From RGIG3159 sp045640565 (GTDB lineage: Bacteria; Bacillota; Clostridia; Oscillospirales; Oscillospiraceae), in NCBI GenBank assembly GCA_045640565.1, contig JAZUFG010000062.1:1-62133 (forward strand): 62,133 bases of DNA, in the 5' to 3' direction. The position numbers were made by a program, and so were the translations under genes. Position 1 is the stretch's first letter, and each line of letters begins with the position of its first letter. Of the stretch, positions 33,777-42,586 are shown piece after piece. The notes below the pieces were generated by a model. The model made no database searches. It was not told where the DNA came from and saw only the letters and a program-made list of their open reading frames with translations.

Positions 33777-34544
33777 TTATTTTTCGGCAAAAAACCGGGT
33801 TCCGACGGCCTCTCCGTCTGCAATTTTGTAGAGGAGCTTCGGCTCACTGCCGTTGCAGATGATCATGTCGCAGCCGCTCTTCATGCAGATTTCCGCCGCG
33901 ATCAGCTTGGTCTTCATGCCGCCGGTGCCCAGGGCAGAGCCGGAACCGCCGCCAAGAGCCTTGATGCCGTCGTCCAGGCTGTGAACTTCGGGAATCAGCT
34001 TCGCATTGGGATCCTTATGAGGATCGGCGGTGTAGAGCCCGTCAATATCGGAAAGCAGGACGAGAAGGTCTGCTTTGACAGAACTGGATACAATGGCAGC
34101 CAGGGTGTCGTTGTCGCCGATGACGATCTCTTCCGTGGCGATGGTGTCATTTTCGTTAATAATGGGAATGGCCCGGAGCTCCAGAAGACGGTTCAGCGTA
34201 TTGGTAAAATTCTGATGCCGTTCCTCATTTTTTACATCGGAAGCAGTGATCAGCATCTGGGCAACCGTATAGTGGTATTCGGAGAAGAGCTTATCATAGA
34301 CATACATGAGCTCACACTGACCAACGGCAGCAGCGGCCTGCTTTGTTGGCATATCCGTGGGCTTTCCGGGAAGATTGAGTTTTCCGGATCCCATGCCAAT
34401 GGCACCGGAGGATACAACGATGATTTCCATCCCGGCATTGCGGAGATCACTGATGGTCTTGCAGAGCTCTTCTACCCGGCGGATGTTCAGACGGCCGCCG
34501 CTGTGGGCCAGGGTGGAGGTTCCGATTTTAATAACAACGCGCAT
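33777..34544 (-). CDS. proB: Glutamate 5-kinase, short form without PUA domain
   Basis: 255 residues. Amino-acid-kinase fold: VVIKIGTSTLAHSGG, VSSGAIGMG, INENDTIATEE, GTGGMKTKLIAAEI. It phosphorylates glutamate, the first and normally proline-inhibited step. The C-terminal PUA domain of E. coli ProB is absent, as in many Clostridia. First gene of proBAC; no T-box is visible in the short leader, so control is probably by feedback inhibition. Confidence 0.96.
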   Translation of the reverse strand: MRVVIKIGTSTLAHSGGRLNIRRVEELCKTISDLRNAGMEIIVVSSGAIGMGSGKLNLPGKPTDMPTKQAAAAVGQCELMYVYDKLFSEYHYTVAQMLITASDVKNEERHQNFTNTLNRLLELRAIPIINENDTIATEEIVIGDNDTLAAIVSSSVKADLLVLLSDIDGLYTADPHKDPNAKLIPEVHSLDDGIKALGGGSGSALGTGGMKTKLIAAEICMKSGCDMIICNGSEPKLLYKIADGEAVGTRFFAEK

Positions 34545-34583
34545 AAGTTCAAGCAGCCTCTTTTCTCAATCATATTCTGGGAT

Positions 34584-34611
34584 ATTATAGCAATTCCTGC
34601 GAAAAATGCAA
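34584..34611 (-). promoter_or_regulatory. proBAC promoter
   Basis: Minus-strand -35 TTGCAT (34606-34611), extended -10 TGCTATAAT with TATAAT at 34584-34589, 16-bp spacer. Confidence 0.75.
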
Positions 34612-34621
34612 TCTTTTCTCC

Positions 34622-34650
34622 TTTACAAAGCTTTTTTCTTTCGCTATAAT
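34622..34650 (+). promoter_or_regulatory. Promoter of the CrtI-like/FNR-like redox operon
   Basis: -35 TTTACA (34622-34627), -10 TATAAT (34645-34650), 17-bp spacer; divergent from proBAC. Confidence 0.8.
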
Positions 34651-34689
34651 CCGCTTGGATGACTTGAATTTTTGAAAGGATATATAGCT

Positions 34690-36234
34690 ATGGCTTCTTT
34701 TGATGCAGTTGTTGTCGGCGCCGGTAATGCAGGTCTTGCGGCAGCTTTGCATATGCAGCAGGCGGGCAAGAAGACCCTGCTGATCGAGCAGCACAATCTT
34801 CCGGGCGGCTGTGCCTCCAGTTTTCGGAGAGGGCGCTTTGAAATTGAACCCTCCCTCCACGAGCTTTGCGATGTCGGACCTCTTTCTGACCCCGGTGATG
34901 TCCGGGAGTTGATGGATCTTTACGGCGTGGATGTGGAATGGATCGAAGTGCCGGACTGTTTCCGCTGCGTCTCCACTTGGTCCGACGGCACGCCCATGGA
35001 TATCACCATGCCCTCCGGTATTCAGCCTTTTATCAATAAGGTGGAGGAATATGTTCCCGGCTCCAAAGCAAAGATGAAGGAGCTCTTTAAGCTTTTTGAT
35101 GAGATTCTCCGGGGAATTGCCTATATCTCCGCCTCCAACGGCCATGCGGATTCCGCGGTCCTCAAGGAAAAATATCCGAATCTTCTCCGCACGGGAGCTT
35201 ACCCCGTCAAGAAGGTTCTGGACGCCATGGAAATGCCCCAGAAAGCCCAGGATATTCTCTCTGTTTATTGGGCATATCTGGGCGTGGATATGGAGCATCT
35301 TGCCTTTATTCATTATGCTGCCATGGTCCATAAGTATATTTCCCGCGGCGCTGCCATTCCCACCTACACTTCCCATGAGATCTCCGTCAAGATGGTGGAG
35401 CGTTTCCGGGAAATGGGGGGCGAATGCTGGTTCAACTGCCGGGCAGAGGAATTCCTCTTTGACGGGGATAGGCTTTGCGGTGTCCGCACCAACATGGGAA
35501 CCGTGAAAACGAAGCACGTTCTTGCGAACATCAACCCCGATATTATCTACGGAAAGATGATGCCGAAAAACCTTGTTCCGGAGCGGGAGAAAAAACTTTC
35601 CGCCGCCCGGGGAGGGGATATCGGCGGCCGCATGTTTACGGCCTACTTCTGCCTGGATTGCACGGCGGAGGAGTTGGGCATTCGGGATTATAATACCTTC
35701 CTTTTCGGGGGCTCCGATTCCCGTAAGGAATATCTGGATATGTGCGGAAGCCAGGAGACGAATCATTACGGGATCCTCCTCTGCTATAATGTGATCAATC
35801 CCAAGGCTTCCCCCGAGGGGACCTGCATTCTTTCCCTGACAACCTTTGGCGCCACGCCGACTTGGGAAAAGGTTTCCCAGAAGGATTATGTGGCCTATAA
35901 GGAAAAGGAAGTCCGCAGGCTTCTGAAGGATGTCAAGGATAAATTGGGAATCGATATTTCCGGCCATATTGAGGAATGTGTCACAGCATCTCCTTGGACC
36001 TTTGCCCGCTATCTCAATGCGCCCCAGGGCGGTGTCTACGGCTATGAGACCAAGGACTGGGACGGTATGATGGCCCGCATGATGATGCTGGACAGCGATT
36101 ATCCCGTCAAGGGCCTTCGTCCTATCGGCGCAGCCGGTCCCAGAGGAGACGGCTACTCGGCTGCCTACATCTGCGGTCAGCTTATGGCAAAGCTCACCTT
36201 GAAGGATATGGCTGAGGAAGGAGGCAACGCATAA
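34690..36234 (+). CDS. FAD-dependent oxidoreductase, phytoene-desaturase (CrtI) like
   Basis: 514 residues. N-terminal FAD-binding motif VVVGAGNAGLAAALHMQQAG with the acidic ribose-binding end LLIEQ and LPGGCASSF. The C-terminal GLRPIGAAGPRGDGYSAAYICG completes the FAD site as in CrtI and all-trans-retinol saturase relatives. No carotenoid genes are nearby, so carotenoid desaturation is unlikely. The partner downstream is an FNR/[2Fe-2S] reductase overlapping by one base (TAATG), so together they probably move electrons between NAD(P)H and an unsaturated or hydroxylated substrate. ATG at 34690 has GAAAGGA. Confidence 0.82.
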   Translation: MASFDAVVVGAGNAGLAAALHMQQAGKKTLLIEQHNLPGGCASSFRRGRFEIEPSLHELCDVGPLSDPGDVRELMDLYGVDVEWIEVPDCFRCVSTWSDGTPMDITMPSGIQPFINKVEEYVPGSKAKMKELFKLFDEILRGIAYISASNGHADSAVLKEKYPNLLRTGAYPVKKVLDAMEMPQKAQDILSVYWAYLGVDMEHLAFIHYAAMVHKYISRGAAIPTYTSHEISVKMVERFREMGGECWFNCRAEEFLFDGDRLCGVRTNMGTVKTKHVLANINPDIIYGKMMPKNLVPEREKKLSAARGGDIGGRMFTAYFCLDCTAEELGIRDYNTFLFGGSDSRKEYLDMCGSQETNHYGILLCYNVINPKASPEGTCILSLTTFGATPTWEKVSQKDYVAYKEKEVRRLLKDVKDKLGIDISGHIEECVTASPWTFARYLNAPQGGVYGYETKDWDGMMARMMMLDSDYPVKGLRPIGAAGPRGDGYSAAYICGQLMAKLTLKDMAEEGGNA

Positions 36235-37448
36235 TGGCTTTGAATGTTAAAGTCGGACTCATCGGCGCTTTTGACATGCTGAAATTCAAGAACATGGCAA
36301 AGGTTCGGGAGCAGGCCATCCAGGCTGCCCCCGCCAATGAGATCTCCGGAGAATTTTCCGTTAACAGGCTGGCAAAGGAACTTCATCCCGATTTCCAGCA
36401 GCTGGCAGTTACGGAGGTCATTGACCGAGAAGAGGCTCATGCAAAAACCTTTGTTCTTTCCACGTATGACGGAACGCCCGCTCCCTATTTTCGTGCAGGG
36501 CAGTACCTCAGCCTGAAGCTGGATATAGGCGATTCCTCTCTGACCCGTCCCTATTCCATTTCCTCCGCCCCCTCTAAGGCGCTGGAGGGCAGCTATGAGA
36601 TCACGGTGAAGGAAAATCCCTCCGGTTTTGCGGCCGATTGGCTTCTTTCCGAGCTGAAAGAAGGAGATGTTATCACTGCCTCCGATCCCCAGGGCAATTT
36701 CTACTATGAAAAGCTCCGGGACCCTGAGGAGGTCATTGCTCTTGCCGGCGGCTCCGGGGTAACGCCCTTCCTTTCCATGGCCCGCGCCATTGCAGAAGGA
36801 ACGGAAGATTTTCACCTGACCTTGATCTATGCCTGCAAAAAGCAGTCGGATATTCTCTTTGAAAGAGAGTTTAATGCCATAGCCGAAGCCTGCCCGAAAT
36901 TCAAGGTGCATTATCTTTTGGAATCCGAGGAAAAGGAAGGCTATGAGCAGGGCCTGATTACGGCAGAGCTTGTCAAAAAATATGCCCCCGAAGGGGAATA
37001 TGCCGTCTTTGTTTCCGGTCCGGAAGCTATGATGAAATACCTGAAGCAGGAGCTTTTACCGTTGGGTCTGCCCCGCCGTCTTCTGCGCTTTGAGATGATG
37101 CCCGTCACGAAGAATGTGATGGCCGAAGAGGGCTATCCCATTGAGGCTGTCGGGAAGACCTTCTCCCTGAAGGTCCGCCAAGGGGATAAGAGCTGGGAGA
37201 TTCCTGCCAGGGCAGATGAACCCATCCTGACCGCATTGGAGCGCGCCGGAATAAGGGCCCCCTCCCGCTGCCGCAGCGGCGAATGCGGCTGGTGCCGCTC
37301 CAAGCTGCTTTCAGGCGAGTTCTTTGTTCCGGAGGAAAATGAATTCCGCCGCCATGAGGATATCCGTTTCCGCTATATTCACCCCTGCTGCACATTCCCT
37401 GCATCGGATTTGGAGATCGAAGTTCCCGGCGAATACTCTCCCAACTGA
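36234..37448 (+). CDS. FNR-type flavin reductase with C-terminal [2Fe-2S] ferredoxin domain
   Basis: 404 residues. After a ~60-residue N-terminal extension come the FAD domain (FRAGQYLSLKL, LTRPYSISSAP) and the NAD(P) domain (VIALAGGSGVTPFLSMARAI, VFVSGPEAMMKYL). The C-terminal plant-type ferredoxin domain has CRSGECGWC plus a distal Cys in HPCCTFP, supplying cluster ligands. It resembles Hcr and flavohaemoglobin-like reductases. Its start overlaps the stop of the CrtI-like gene, so stoichiometric synthesis is expected. The N-terminal extension, which has no recognised domain, may bind the partner. Confidence 0.87.
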   Translation: MALNVKVGLIGAFDMLKFKNMAKVREQAIQAAPANEISGEFSVNRLAKELHPDFQQLAVTEVIDREEAHAKTFVLSTYDGTPAPYFRAGQYLSLKLDIGDSSLTRPYSISSAPSKALEGSYEITVKENPSGFAADWLLSELKEGDVITASDPQGNFYYEKLRDPEEVIALAGGSGVTPFLSMARAIAEGTEDFHLTLIYACKKQSDILFEREFNAIAEACPKFKVHYLLESEEKEGYEQGLITAELVKKYAPEGEYAVFVSGPEAMMKYLKQELLPLGLPRRLLRFEMMPVTKNVMAEEGYPIEAVGKTFSLKVRQGDKSWEIPARADEPILTALERAGIRAPSRCRSGECGWCRSKLLSGEFFVPEENEFRRHEDIRFRYIHPCCTFPASDLEIEVPGEYSPN

Positions 37449-37464
37449 AACACGGTGAAATCAT

Positions 37465-37527
37465 TCACCGGAAGCAGCCGGACAGAAGCCATGAGCCTGT
37501 CTGAGGAAAGCTTCCGGTGATTTTTTT
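37465..37527 (+). terminator. Terminator of the redox operon
   Basis: Outer stem TCACCGGAAGC/GCTTCCGGTGA (37465-37475 / 37510-37520) with a ~34-nt inner loop, followed by TTTTTTT. Confidence 0.8.
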
Positions 37528-37617
37528 GGCTGCCGGGAGAAAAAACAGTAGATTTTTGGCCGGTTTTATGAGATAATATCAATGTGTTTTTTGTTATTTC
37601 CCGTTGGAGGACCCACT

Positions 37618-39138
37618 ATGCATATTCTGTTCACATGGTTGAATTATATATCGGTTTTGGCTGTTCTTGTCTGCACGGTGCTGATTTGTACCCATCAGGC
37701 CAGCCGTATGCAGAAAATAGCTTCCATTCAGAGCTTTATGATGCTCTTCTGCTGTATCGGCTATCTTTGGAAACAGGAAGCCCAGACGATTGGCGGCATT
37801 CTCGCCGGCTACAAGCTCTGCTACGGAACAGTTACCCATGCCATGTTCTTCATGATCCTTTTCCTTCTGGCCTACTGTGAGTTCAGAATTCCCAAGTGGA
37901 TGTATGTTTTCTGTCATGGTGTAAACCTGCTGATGTCCGCCGTGGTGTTCACCATGGATTACCATTCCCTCTTCTACAAGACCTGCTGGTTGGAGATGGG
38001 CGAAGACGGCTATTATGTTCTGGAGAAGGAATATGGCATCTTCCATACCCTGATCATAGGACTTTTTGCCGTTTATATGCTTCTGGCTCTCGCCATCACC
38101 GTTGAGTTTACTATTCGGAACATGAAAAAGAAGGGAAGGTATGCCCGCAGGCTCCTGATTGCTGTGGCCATTCCCTGCCTGAGCTATCTGATTCCGAAAA
38201 TCCTGCATCTGGATAACGATTTTCAGCCCCTTGCATTTGCTGCCTTCATGATCCTCGTGGTCGGCATGGTCTATCGCTATAACCTCTATGATGTGGATAA
38301 TCTTCTGATGCGGTATTCCGTGGAGTCTGTTGAAGATCCGATTATGGTTTTTGATGATTCCTACGGTTTCAAAGGCTGCAATGAAAGGGCGAGAGCCCTC
38401 TTCCCGATCCTTTCCACCCTGGGATTGGACACGGATATCCGAAAGGAATCCGAGCTGATTTCGGATTTTTTGGATGAAAAGTATGAGGAATATACCCTCA
38501 AAGATAAGATCTATTCCGTGGGGATTCGGAAGGTCGGCGGAAACGGATCCAACGGGGGAAAGGTCCTCTGGCTCCGGGATGTCACCATGGAGCGGAACTA
38601 CAACCGTTTGCTCATGAAAGAAAAGCTCTTTTTGGAATCTGAGGTCGTCACGCTTTCCGATATCAGCTATAAGGACCAGATGACGGGGCTTTTCAATCGC
38701 CGCAGTTATGAAATGGAGATCGAAAAGATCCGCCAGACGGGGGATATTTCGGGAATCACGGTTTTTGCTCTGGATATCAACGGGCTGAAAAAAGTAAACG
38801 ATACCCTGGGACATGTGGCGGGGGATGAGCTGATTTGCGCTGCAGCCAATATCATCCGGGAAGTTTTCTCGGAATCCGGGAAATGCTTCCGTACCGGCGG
38901 GGACGAATTCTTCGTTATTTCCGACAAGCCGATGGATATTGAGCTTTTCATGGGCCGCTTCCACGGACTTTGCGGGAAATGGAGCGGGACCTTGGTGAAA
39001 TCCCTTTCGGTTTCCTGCGGTCCTGCCCGGGGAAGCGATCATCCGGGAATGACAGTGGATGCGCTTATGATCCTTGCGGATAAGAAGATGTACGAGGCAA
39101 AAGAGGTCTATTATTCAAAGCAGAGCCGCCGCGAGTAA
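37618..39138 (+). CDS. Membrane diguanylate cyclase: 7TM (histidine-kinase-type) sensor, PAS-like and GGDEF domains
   Basis: 506 residues. Seven membrane helices (about 1-225) resemble the 7TM sensor of some histidine kinases. A PAS-like segment (about 238-335) precedes a GGDEF domain (about 350-500). The active loop is an intact GGDEF near 427-431, so it should make cyclic-di-GMP. The D-x-N-x-L-K motif DINGLKKVNDTLGH is present. No EAL domain. The signal is unknown. ATG at 37618 follows TTGGAGG; the promoter is weak by eye. A hairpin follows and abuts the ahcY ribosome site. Confidence 0.9.
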   Translation: MHILFTWLNYISVLAVLVCTVLICTHQASRMQKIASIQSFMMLFCCIGYLWKQEAQTIGGILAGYKLCYGTVTHAMFFMILFLLAYCEFRIPKWMYVFCHGVNLLMSAVVFTMDYHSLFYKTCWLEMGEDGYYVLEKEYGIFHTLIIGLFAVYMLLALAITVEFTIRNMKKKGRYARRLLIAVAIPCLSYLIPKILHLDNDFQPLAFAAFMILVVGMVYRYNLYDVDNLLMRYSVESVEDPIMVFDDSYGFKGCNERARALFPILSTLGLDTDIRKESELISDFLDEKYEEYTLKDKIYSVGIRKVGGNGSNGGKVLWLRDVTMERNYNRLLMKEKLFLESEVVTLSDISYKDQMTGLFNRRSYEMEIEKIRQTGDISGITVFALDINGLKKVNDTLGHVAGDELICAAANIIREVFSESGKCFRTGGDEFFVISDKPMDIELFMGRFHGLCGKWSGTLVKSLSVSCGPARGSDHPGMTVDALMILADKKMYEAKEVYYSKQSRRE

Positions 39139-39142
39139 ATAA

Positions 39143-39172
39143 AAAATCAGACGCTTGCGTCTGATTTTCTTT
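39143..39172 (+). terminator. Hairpin between the diguanylate cyclase gene and ahcY
   Basis: 12-bp stem AAAATCAGACGC/GCGTCTGATTTT with TT loop then CTTTT. The GGAGG of ahcY starts at 39174, so any ahcY transcript from upstream must pass this hairpin. Confidence 0.8.
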
Positions 39173-39183
39173 TGGAGGATGCT

Positions 39184-40428
39184 ATGACAGAAATTCGAGA
39201 TATTACACTTGCTCCATCGGGGCATCGGAAAATAGAGTGGGTTGCGCGAAACTGCGATCTTCTGCGGACCTTGAAGGAAGATTTTGCAAAATCGCGGCCG
39301 TTTGAAGGAGTCAAAATTGCTCTGTCTGTCCATTTGGAGGCGAAAACGGCCCTTCTTTGTGAGACTTTTGCAGCCGGCGGCGCGCAGATGTTCGTTACCG
39401 GCTCCAACCCCCTTTCCACCCAGGACGATGTTGCGGCAGCCTTGGCGGAGGAGGGAATGGAAGTCCACGCCTGGCACGGCGCGAGCCCGGAGGAGTATGA
39501 AGCCCATATCCGTCATACCCTGGAGTGCGGCCCGCAGATCATCATCGATGACGGCGGGGACCTGCTCAATATGCTTCACCACTCTCTGAAAGAATTGATT
39601 CCCGGAGTGATCGGCGGCTGCGAGGAGACTACCACGGGGATCCACCGCCTGGAAGCCATGAATCGGGCAGGGAAGCTCCTTTTCCCCATGATCCGGGTCA
39701 ACAATGCGGACTGTAAGCATTTCTTTGATAACCGCTACGGTACCGGCCAGTCTGTTTTTGACGGGATCAACCGGACAACGAATTTGATCGTGGCCGGAAA
39801 GGTCGTTGTGGTGGCAGGTTATGGCTGGTGCGGAAAAGGCACGGCAATGCGGGCAAAGGGCCTGGGCGCCCGTGTCATCGTCACGGAGATCGATCCTGTG
39901 CGGGCGCTGGAAGCGATCATGGACGGTTTTGATGTGATGCCCATGGCAGATGCGGCAAAGCTGGGCGACCTCTTTATCACCGTTACAGGCTGCGACGATG
40001 TCATTGGCAGCCGCCATTTCGAGCTTCTGAAGGATGGAGCAATTCTCTGCAATGCCGGCCACTTTGATACGGAAATCAACATGAAGGAGCTGCGAAAGTT
40101 TGCAAAAGAGCAGCGCCTTATGCGGGATAATATCATGGGCTATCTCCTTCCGAATGGCAATTGGGTTTATGTTCTCGGCGAGGGCCGTCTGGTCAATCTG
40201 GCCTGCGGAGACGGTCATCCTGCGGAGATCATGGATATGAGTTTCGCCATTCAGGCTCTTTCTGCCAAATACCTGTTGGAGCACCGGGATGCGATTTCCG
40301 AAATGCTCATTGATGTTCCCAAGGAGGTCGACCGGGAGGTCGCTGTCAGAAAATTGGCTTTCTGGGGCAAAGAGATCGATGTCCTGACGGAAGAACAGCA
40401 GTGCTATCTTGCAAGTTATGACTTGTAA
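39184..40428 (+). CDS. ahcY: Adenosylhomocysteinase
   Basis: 414 residues, the shorter bacterial/archaeal form. NAD site VVVAGYGWCGKGTAMRAKG; substrate region HLEAKTALLCETFAAGGAQM, NNADCKHFFDNRYGTGQS and the C-terminal Lys/Tyr region. It splits S-adenosylhomocysteine to adenosine and homocysteine, relieving inhibition of methyltransferases. ATG at 39184 with GGAGG. Many Firmicutes use Pfs/LuxS instead, so its presence is informative. No SAH riboswitch fits the 45-nt gap. The next gene overlaps its 3' end by 11 nt. Confidence 0.95.
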   Translation: MTEIRDITLAPSGHRKIEWVARNCDLLRTLKEDFAKSRPFEGVKIALSVHLEAKTALLCETFAAGGAQMFVTGSNPLSTQDDVAAALAEEGMEVHAWHGASPEEYEAHIRHTLECGPQIIIDDGGDLLNMLHHSLKELIPGVIGGCEETTTGIHRLEAMNRAGKLLFPMIRVNNADCKHFFDNRYGTGQSVFDGINRTTNLIVAGKVVVVAGYGWCGKGTAMRAKGLGARVIVTEIDPVRALEAIMDGFDVMPMADAAKLGDLFITVTGCDDVIGSRHFELLKDGAILCNAGHFDTEINMKELRKFAKEQRLMRDNIMGYLLPNGNWVYVLGEGRLVNLACGDGHPAEIMDMSFAIQALSAKYLLEHRDAISEMLIDVPKEVDREVAVRKLAFWGKEIDVLTEEQQCYLASYDL

Positions 40429-40945
40429 AAAAGAGTATTCCCCGGCAAAGCGTCTTGCCCTTTCGGGCCTCTTTGCTGCGCTCGCGGTCGTTTTGATGTC
40501 CCTGGGGACCCTTGTTCCGGTGGCGACCTACTGCGCGCCCATGCTGGTAAGTCTTCTGGGCCTGCCGATCCTGCAGATCTGCGGTAAGCGCTACTGCTTC
40601 CTCTGGTATCTTGCGGTTGCGTTTCTTTCCCTTCTTCTGAGCCCGGACCGGGAGGCAGCTCTGATTTTTGCTCTTTTAGGTTATTATCCGCTGCTGGCTC
40701 CGCGTCTTCGCAAGCTTCCGCGGATTCCGGCCTTTCTTCTGAAACTTTTGATTTTTAACGCTTTTGTTGCGGCCCTATTGGGACTTCTTCATCTGCTGGG
40801 CCTGCCCAGCATTCTTTCGGAAACAAAAGATTCCCCCTGGATGCTGCTCATCCTCTTCCTCCTGGGCCTCAATCTGGTCTTTTTCCTCTATGATGCCATT
40901 CTGCCGAAGCTTTCTGTCAAGCTCCGAAGACTGTTCCGAATATAA
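40418..40945 (+). CDS. Small integral membrane protein, possibly an ECF-type substrate-binding subunit
   Basis: 175 residues, about five or six hydrophobic helices, starting KEYSPAKRLALSGLFAALAVVLM. The amphipathic start and Ala-rich first helix are reminiscent of ECF transporter S components, but no subgroup signature is recognised. It overlaps ahcY by 11 nt and has no good Shine-Dalgarno, so it relies on translational coupling. The pairing with ahcY hints at uptake or efflux of a methyl-cycle product, which is speculation. Confidence 0.65.
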   Translation: MTCKKEYSPAKRLALSGLFAALAVVLMSLGTLVPVATYCAPMLVSLLGLPILQICGKRYCFLWYLAVAFLSLLLSPDREAALIFALLGYYPLLAPRLRKLPRIPAFLLKLLIFNAFVAALLGLLHLLGLPSILSETKDSPWMLLILFLLGLNLVFFLYDAILPKLSVKLRRLFRI

Positions 40946-40952
40946 AAAACCG

Positions 40953-40990
40953 AACCCCGGGATCCGAAATGGACTTCCGGGGTTTCTTTC
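40953..40990 (+). terminator. Terminator after the ahcY group
   Basis: Stem AACCCCGG/CCGGGGTT followed by TCTTTCT; directly precedes the repeat at 40986. Confidence 0.75.
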
Positions 40991-41116
40991 TGTCCGCTTT
41001 TCTTTTTTTACCGCAATAGAATCAGATTCAAGCCGGAGGAGAAGAAAACAGGGGGTTCTTAATTATTGTATCTTGCCGGTATCGCGGTCAAAAAATCCCC
41101 AAGGCGTGCGCCCGAA
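40986..41116 (+). repeat. Second copy of the right part of the palindromic element
   Basis: Aligns with 17974-18107 with about seven differences in the ~107 bp from ACCGC to CGCCCGAA, in the same orientation. Both copies follow a terminator hairpin with a T-rich tract. The ends ACCGC/GCGGT pair, and inside AAGAA/TTCTT flank a variable loop. The left half of the element is absent here. No protein coding is evident. Confidence 0.8.
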
Positions 41117-41168
41117 AGGAGGGCATTTTTGATTCCCTCACGGATCCTGCGGGATTTGGAAATTGGGA

Positions 41169-41197
41169 TTGTAATTTATAGGAAGATACCATATAAT
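41169..41197 (+). promoter_or_regulatory. Promoter of the SPFH gene
   Basis: -35 TTGTAA (41169-41174), -10 TATAAT (41192-41197), 17-bp spacer. Confidence 0.8.
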
Positions 41198-41243
41198 AGC
41201 CTTGATAGCTATTCAGCTAATAATAAAGACAAGGAGAAACATT

Positions 41244-42542
41244 ATGGGTCTGATTAAAGCAATTTCCGGTGCCATCGGAAGCACCTTGGGCGACCAGTGG
41301 AAAGAATATTTCTATTGTGAAGCACTCCCCAACGATATACTTGCAGTGAAGGGCAAGAAAAAGGTCTCTTCTCGTTCTTCCAACACAAACGGCAGCGATA
41401 ATGTCATCAGCTCCGGCTCCGTCATCTGTGTGGCCGATGGCCAGTGCATGATGATCGTGGAGCAGGGGAAGGTCGTTGAGCTCTGCGCAGAGCCCGGCGA
41501 GTTCACCTATGATGCCTCCACAGAACCTTCTATTTTCTCCGGCAAGCTGGGAGAGGGCATCAAGGCCGTGTTTGCTGCCATCGGCAAGCGTTTCACCTTT
41601 GGCGGGGAAACGCCCAAGGATCAGCGCGTCTATTATTTCAACACAAAGGAGCTCGTAGGCAATAAATACGGCACGGCGGCTCCCGTTCCCTTCCGTGTTG
41701 TGGATCAGCGGGTCGGCATGGATATGGATATCGGCATCACCTGTTTTGGCGAGTACAGCTATAAGCTCGTGAACCCCATCCTTTTCTATACCAATGTCTG
41801 CGGCAATGTTTCCTCCGAGTATAATCGGGAGCAGCTGGACAGTCAGCTTCGCAGCGAGCTTCTGACGGCTCTGCAGCCCGCCTTTTCCAAGATCTCTGAA
41901 ATGGGCATTCGTTATAGCGCTCTCCCCGGTCATGCCATGGAGCTGGCCGATGCCCTGAGAGAACAGCTCTCCGCAAAGTGGACGGAGTTCAGAGGAATTG
42001 AGATCGTCAATTTCGGCGTTTCCTCTGTGAAGGCCAATGAGGAAGACGAGAAATACATCAGAGACCAGCAACGTTTCGGTACTGCCCAGGGCTATGCAGC
42101 CAATATGTCCGCAGCTCAGGCTCAGGCCATGCAGGATGCAGCCAAGAATTCCGGCGGCGCAGCCATCGGCTTCATGGGCATGAATATGGCTGCCCAATCT
42201 ACGAATTTCAATCCCCAGGCCATGTATCAGATGGTGAGTGAACAGCAGGCAAAGGCTCAGGAGGCAGCCAAGAGTTCCGGAACCTGGACTTGCTCCTGCG
42301 GCACGCAGGCAAGCGGAAACTTCTGCCCCAACTGCGGTGCCAAGAAGCCTGCAGAGGGCTGGACCTGCGCCTGCGGCGCTGTCAATAAGGGCAAGTTCTG
42401 CACGGAATGCGGCGCCAAGAAGCCCGCGGACGCTCCCCTTTACCGCTGCGATAAATGTGGTTGGGAGCCGGAGGACCCCCATCATCCTCCCAAGTTCTGT
42501 CCCCAGTGCGGTGACCCCTTCACAGAGGCAGATATCAAGTAA
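41244..42542 (+). CDS. SPFH-domain protein with C-terminal zinc ribbons (YdjI/virion-core-like)
   Basis: 432 residues. The SPFH-type region (about 20-290) contains the YdjI-like segments GDQWKEYFYCEALPNDILAVKG and EIVNFGVSSVKANEEDEKYI. An Ala/Gln/Met-rich linker leads to three zinc ribbons (CSCG..CPNCG, CACG..CTECG, CDKCG..CPQCG). B. subtilis YdjI works with the envelope-stress protein YdjGH near LiaIH. The ydjGH partners are not seen here. Likely cytoplasmic, membrane-associated scaffold. ATG at 41244 follows AAGGAG. Confidence 0.85.
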   Translation: MGLIKAISGAIGSTLGDQWKEYFYCEALPNDILAVKGKKKVSSRSSNTNGSDNVISSGSVICVADGQCMMIVEQGKVVELCAEPGEFTYDASTEPSIFSGKLGEGIKAVFAAIGKRFTFGGETPKDQRVYYFNTKELVGNKYGTAAPVPFRVVDQRVGMDMDIGITCFGEYSYKLVNPILFYTNVCGNVSSEYNREQLDSQLRSELLTALQPAFSKISEMGIRYSALPGHAMELADALREQLSAKWTEFRGIEIVNFGVSSVKANEEDEKYIRDQQRFGTAQGYAANMSAAQAQAMQDAAKNSGGAAIGFMGMNMAAQSTNFNPQAMYQMVSEQQAKAQEAAKSSGTWTCSCGTQASGNFCPNCGAKKPAEGWTCACGAVNKGKFCTECGAKKPADAPLYRCDKCGWEPEDPHHPPKFCPQCGDPFTEADIK

Positions 42543-42586
42543 TGATTATCCTTCGGTACGAACCGAGGAAGATAGGAGATAAGAGT

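Noticed and set aside
39139..39183. SAH riboswitch before ahcY
   Set aside because: The gap is only 45 bp and is filled by a terminator-type hairpin and the ribosome site.
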